Below, one piece after another: positions 5,472 to 7,007 of a stretch of 7,007 bases of DNA (the first letter of the stretch is position 1; each line of letters begins with the position of its first letter). Made by a program: the position numbers and the translations under genes. The notes beneath the pieces are model-generated. The model had not been told where the DNA came from. It made no database searches and was given only the letters and a program-made list of their open reading frames with translations. The stretch lies in assembly GCA_023425285.1 (NCBI GenBank), contig JAFACY010000271.1:1-7007 (forward strand), given 5' to 3'. The DNA comes from Bacillota bacterium (GTDB taxonomy: Bacteria > Bacillota > Clostridia > Tissierellales > Sedimentibacteraceae).

Positions 5472-7007
5472 ATGCTTAAAAAATTATTTATTTTATTAGC
5501 CCTATCAATAACTGGTTTATTCTCAACAGCAGGCTATACCTACGGTATTGTTTTTAACATTGATTTTCAAAAGGTTGAGTCGGATTATTATTACTATGCC
5601 GGGTTTTATCGTGATATGGTGGCTCAAAGTGTTAAGGATGGGAGCTGGAATATTTTAAAGACTGACGGAAGAATAATCAATCTCAAGGGTGATTATCTGG
5701 CTTACGCCGGAATGGAAGGTAAAAATCTTAATTTTGATGATGATTATTATCGCTTTGTAATCGGAAATGAAAGCTATCATACAGATAATTCAACAAGATT
5801 TATTTATGTGGACAGAGATGGGTTGGAGTGCTTTGTGGATGGATACAAATATGTTGATCCGACCAAAGAAAAAAATTATTACATTCTGAGGAATGATAAT
5901 GGCAACGGCTATGTAGCGGGTCTTTACCATAAGTACGATAAAAAAGTTGTTATTCCTGCCATATACGATACACTTATTTATAGCAGTGACGACAGAATAA
6001 CTGCTCGTAAAATTGACAAGTATGGCATAATGAACATAACTCAGGAAGTGATAATTCCATTTGAATATAAATATCTTGATTATATAAACGACAATTTTAT
6101 AATTGCCGTAAATGATATTGGCAGATATGGTGTAATAAATATAAAAAATGAAGTAATTTATCCGTTTGAATACTATGATATATATAATATACCTGAAAAC
6201 GAAGGTTATTTGAGAATTTTAAAGGATGGTAAATTCGGTTTGATTAATTCATCTGATTCAAAAATAATAATTCCTTTGGAATATGACGATATTATATATT
6301 CATACAGCCATACAGCGGTTGCTTTAAAGGACGGGAAATACGGAGTAATAAACTTAAGAAATGAAATAATTGTGCCATTTATATATGAAGCTATAAACTA
6401 CAGTGATAGTGGATTCACAGTATACAAGGATGATTTGGCAGGCTTCATAGACAGACAAGGGAAGGAAGTTCTGCCGACTGAATATTATAGTATTTTGGAT
6501 GTAGAGGGTGGTTTAATAACGGCAGTTATAGCTGAGGAAAATGGTGATCATAAATATGTTACATATAATTTAAAAGGAGAAGAAGTGACTTTTCCTTCAG
6601 ATGAAGGCAGCGGAAGTAATGATATTATCCGGTATGCAAGAGATATACTGCCATCTAAATCATATAATGATGTCTCAATTATGAATATTAACGGAGATGA
6701 TTTAATAGTCGCAAAGTATAAAACAGAAGGGTTTGGTGTAAAGTTTGATTATTTCAGACAGACTAAGGGACCATCTGATTGGGCGGTTAAAGAGATTAGT
6801 GAAGCTATTGAGAATAATTTAATACCGAAGGATTATCAGTCCTTGTTTACATTTAATATCAAAAGGTATGAATTTTGCAGAATAATAGTATCATTTCTTG
6901 AACAATATCTTGATACAACACTGAAAGATATTATAAAAAATAACAATATAGATGTTTATAATACGCCGATAATTGACGAGTTTAATGCGGATATAGCAGT
7001 GTGCCTG
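5472..7007 (+). CDS. Secreted WG-repeat protein with C-terminal SLH-like domain (partial, 3' end outside window)
   Basis: The frame is open for 512 codons from the ATG at 5472 to the window edge with no stop. AGGAGG at 5461-5466, five bases upstream, is the strongest ribosome binding site here and fixes the start. Residues 1-20 (MLKKLFILLALSITGLFSTA) form a signal peptide, probably cut after Ala20. Six WG-type repeats with a period of 33-36 residues begin at about 147, 183, 218, 254, 289 and 322, with cores such as KYGVINLRNEIIVPFIYEAI and KYGIMNITQEVIIPFEYKYL. A weaker seventh may follow at about 360. Residues 434-490 (PSDWAVKEISEAIENNLIPK, then FNIKRYEFCRIIVSFLEQYL) match an S-layer homology domain, which binds cell-wall polymers in Gram-positive bacteria; its end, and any further SLH copies, lie beyond the window. 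It is probably co-transcribed with the binding protein 21 bases upstream. Ligand and function are unknown. Confidence 0.85.
   Translation, partial: MLKKLFILLALSITGLFSTAGYTYGIVFNIDFQKVESDYYYYAGFYRDMVAQSVKDGSWNILKTDGRIINLKGDYLAYAGMEGKNLNFDDDYYRFVIGNESYHTDNSTRFIYVDRDGLECFVDGYKYVDPTKEKNYYILRNDNGNGYVAGLYHKYDKKVVIPAIYDTLIYSSDDRITARKIDKYGIMNITQEVIIPFEYKYLDYINDNFIIAVNDIGRYGVINIKNEVIYPFEYYDIYNIPENEGYLRILKDGKFGLINSSDSKIIIPLEYDDIIYSYSHTAVALKDGKYGVINLRNEIIVPFIYEAINYSDSGFTVYKDDLAGFIDRQGKEVLPTEYYSILDVEGGLITAVIAEENGDHKYVTYNLKGEEVTFPSDEGSGSNDIIRYARDILPSKSYNDVSIMNINGDDLIVAKYKTEGFGVKFDYFRQTKGPSDWAVKEISEAIENNLIPKDYQSLFTFNIKRYEFCRIIVSFLEQYLDTTLKDIIKNNNIDVYNTPIIDEFNADIAVCL

Overview
This window looks like chromosome from an AT-rich, low-GC Gram-positive anaerobe (Bacillota, class Clostridia). 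The signs are the base composition, the strong purine-rich ribosome binding sites, and the families present: a small Clostridia-type sigma factor, a DUF4367 protein, a DUF6054-like protein and a WG-repeat/SLH surface protein. The organism assignment is inference; there is no rRNA or other marker gene. All eight recognisable genes lie on the + strand, the last one is cut by the window end, and a short tail of a ninth gene may enter at the left edge. The longest gap without a gene is about 150 bases. I see no tRNA, rRNA, CRISPR array, insertion sequence or phage gene.

Region 1 (about 1-2206) is a probable regulatory operon. It holds a complete sigma-70 family (ECF-like) sigma factor, a shorter protein that looks like a decayed sigma factor, a single-pass membrane protein with a DUF4367 outer domain that is probably the anti-sigma factor or sensor, and a small soluble DUF6054-like protein. 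A stem-loop closes the unit. The working model is cell-envelope signalling: the membrane protein holds or releases the sigma factor in response to an outside signal, and the sigma-like protein may modulate this.

Region 2 (2248-4266) holds two genes that may be transcribed separately: a lipoprotein with an FG-GAP/VCBS-like acidic loop, then a membrane-bound GGDEF protein (probable diguanylate cyclase) with an outer sensor region. The 120-base gap before the GGDEF gene contains a palindrome, a direct repeat and a plausible promoter. A perfect 17-bp stem-loop terminator ends the region.

Region 3 (4265-7007) is a two-gene surface unit: a PstS-like solute-binding protein with an uncleaved N-terminal membrane anchor, followed 21 bases later by a secreted protein with six WG-type repeats and a C-terminal SLH-like domain that runs off the window. 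No permease or ATPase gene is visible beside the binding protein, so it may act as a sensor or cell-wall protein rather than as part of a transporter.

The common theme is sensing at the cell surface and signalling across the envelope. That these units work together is inferred only from their position.
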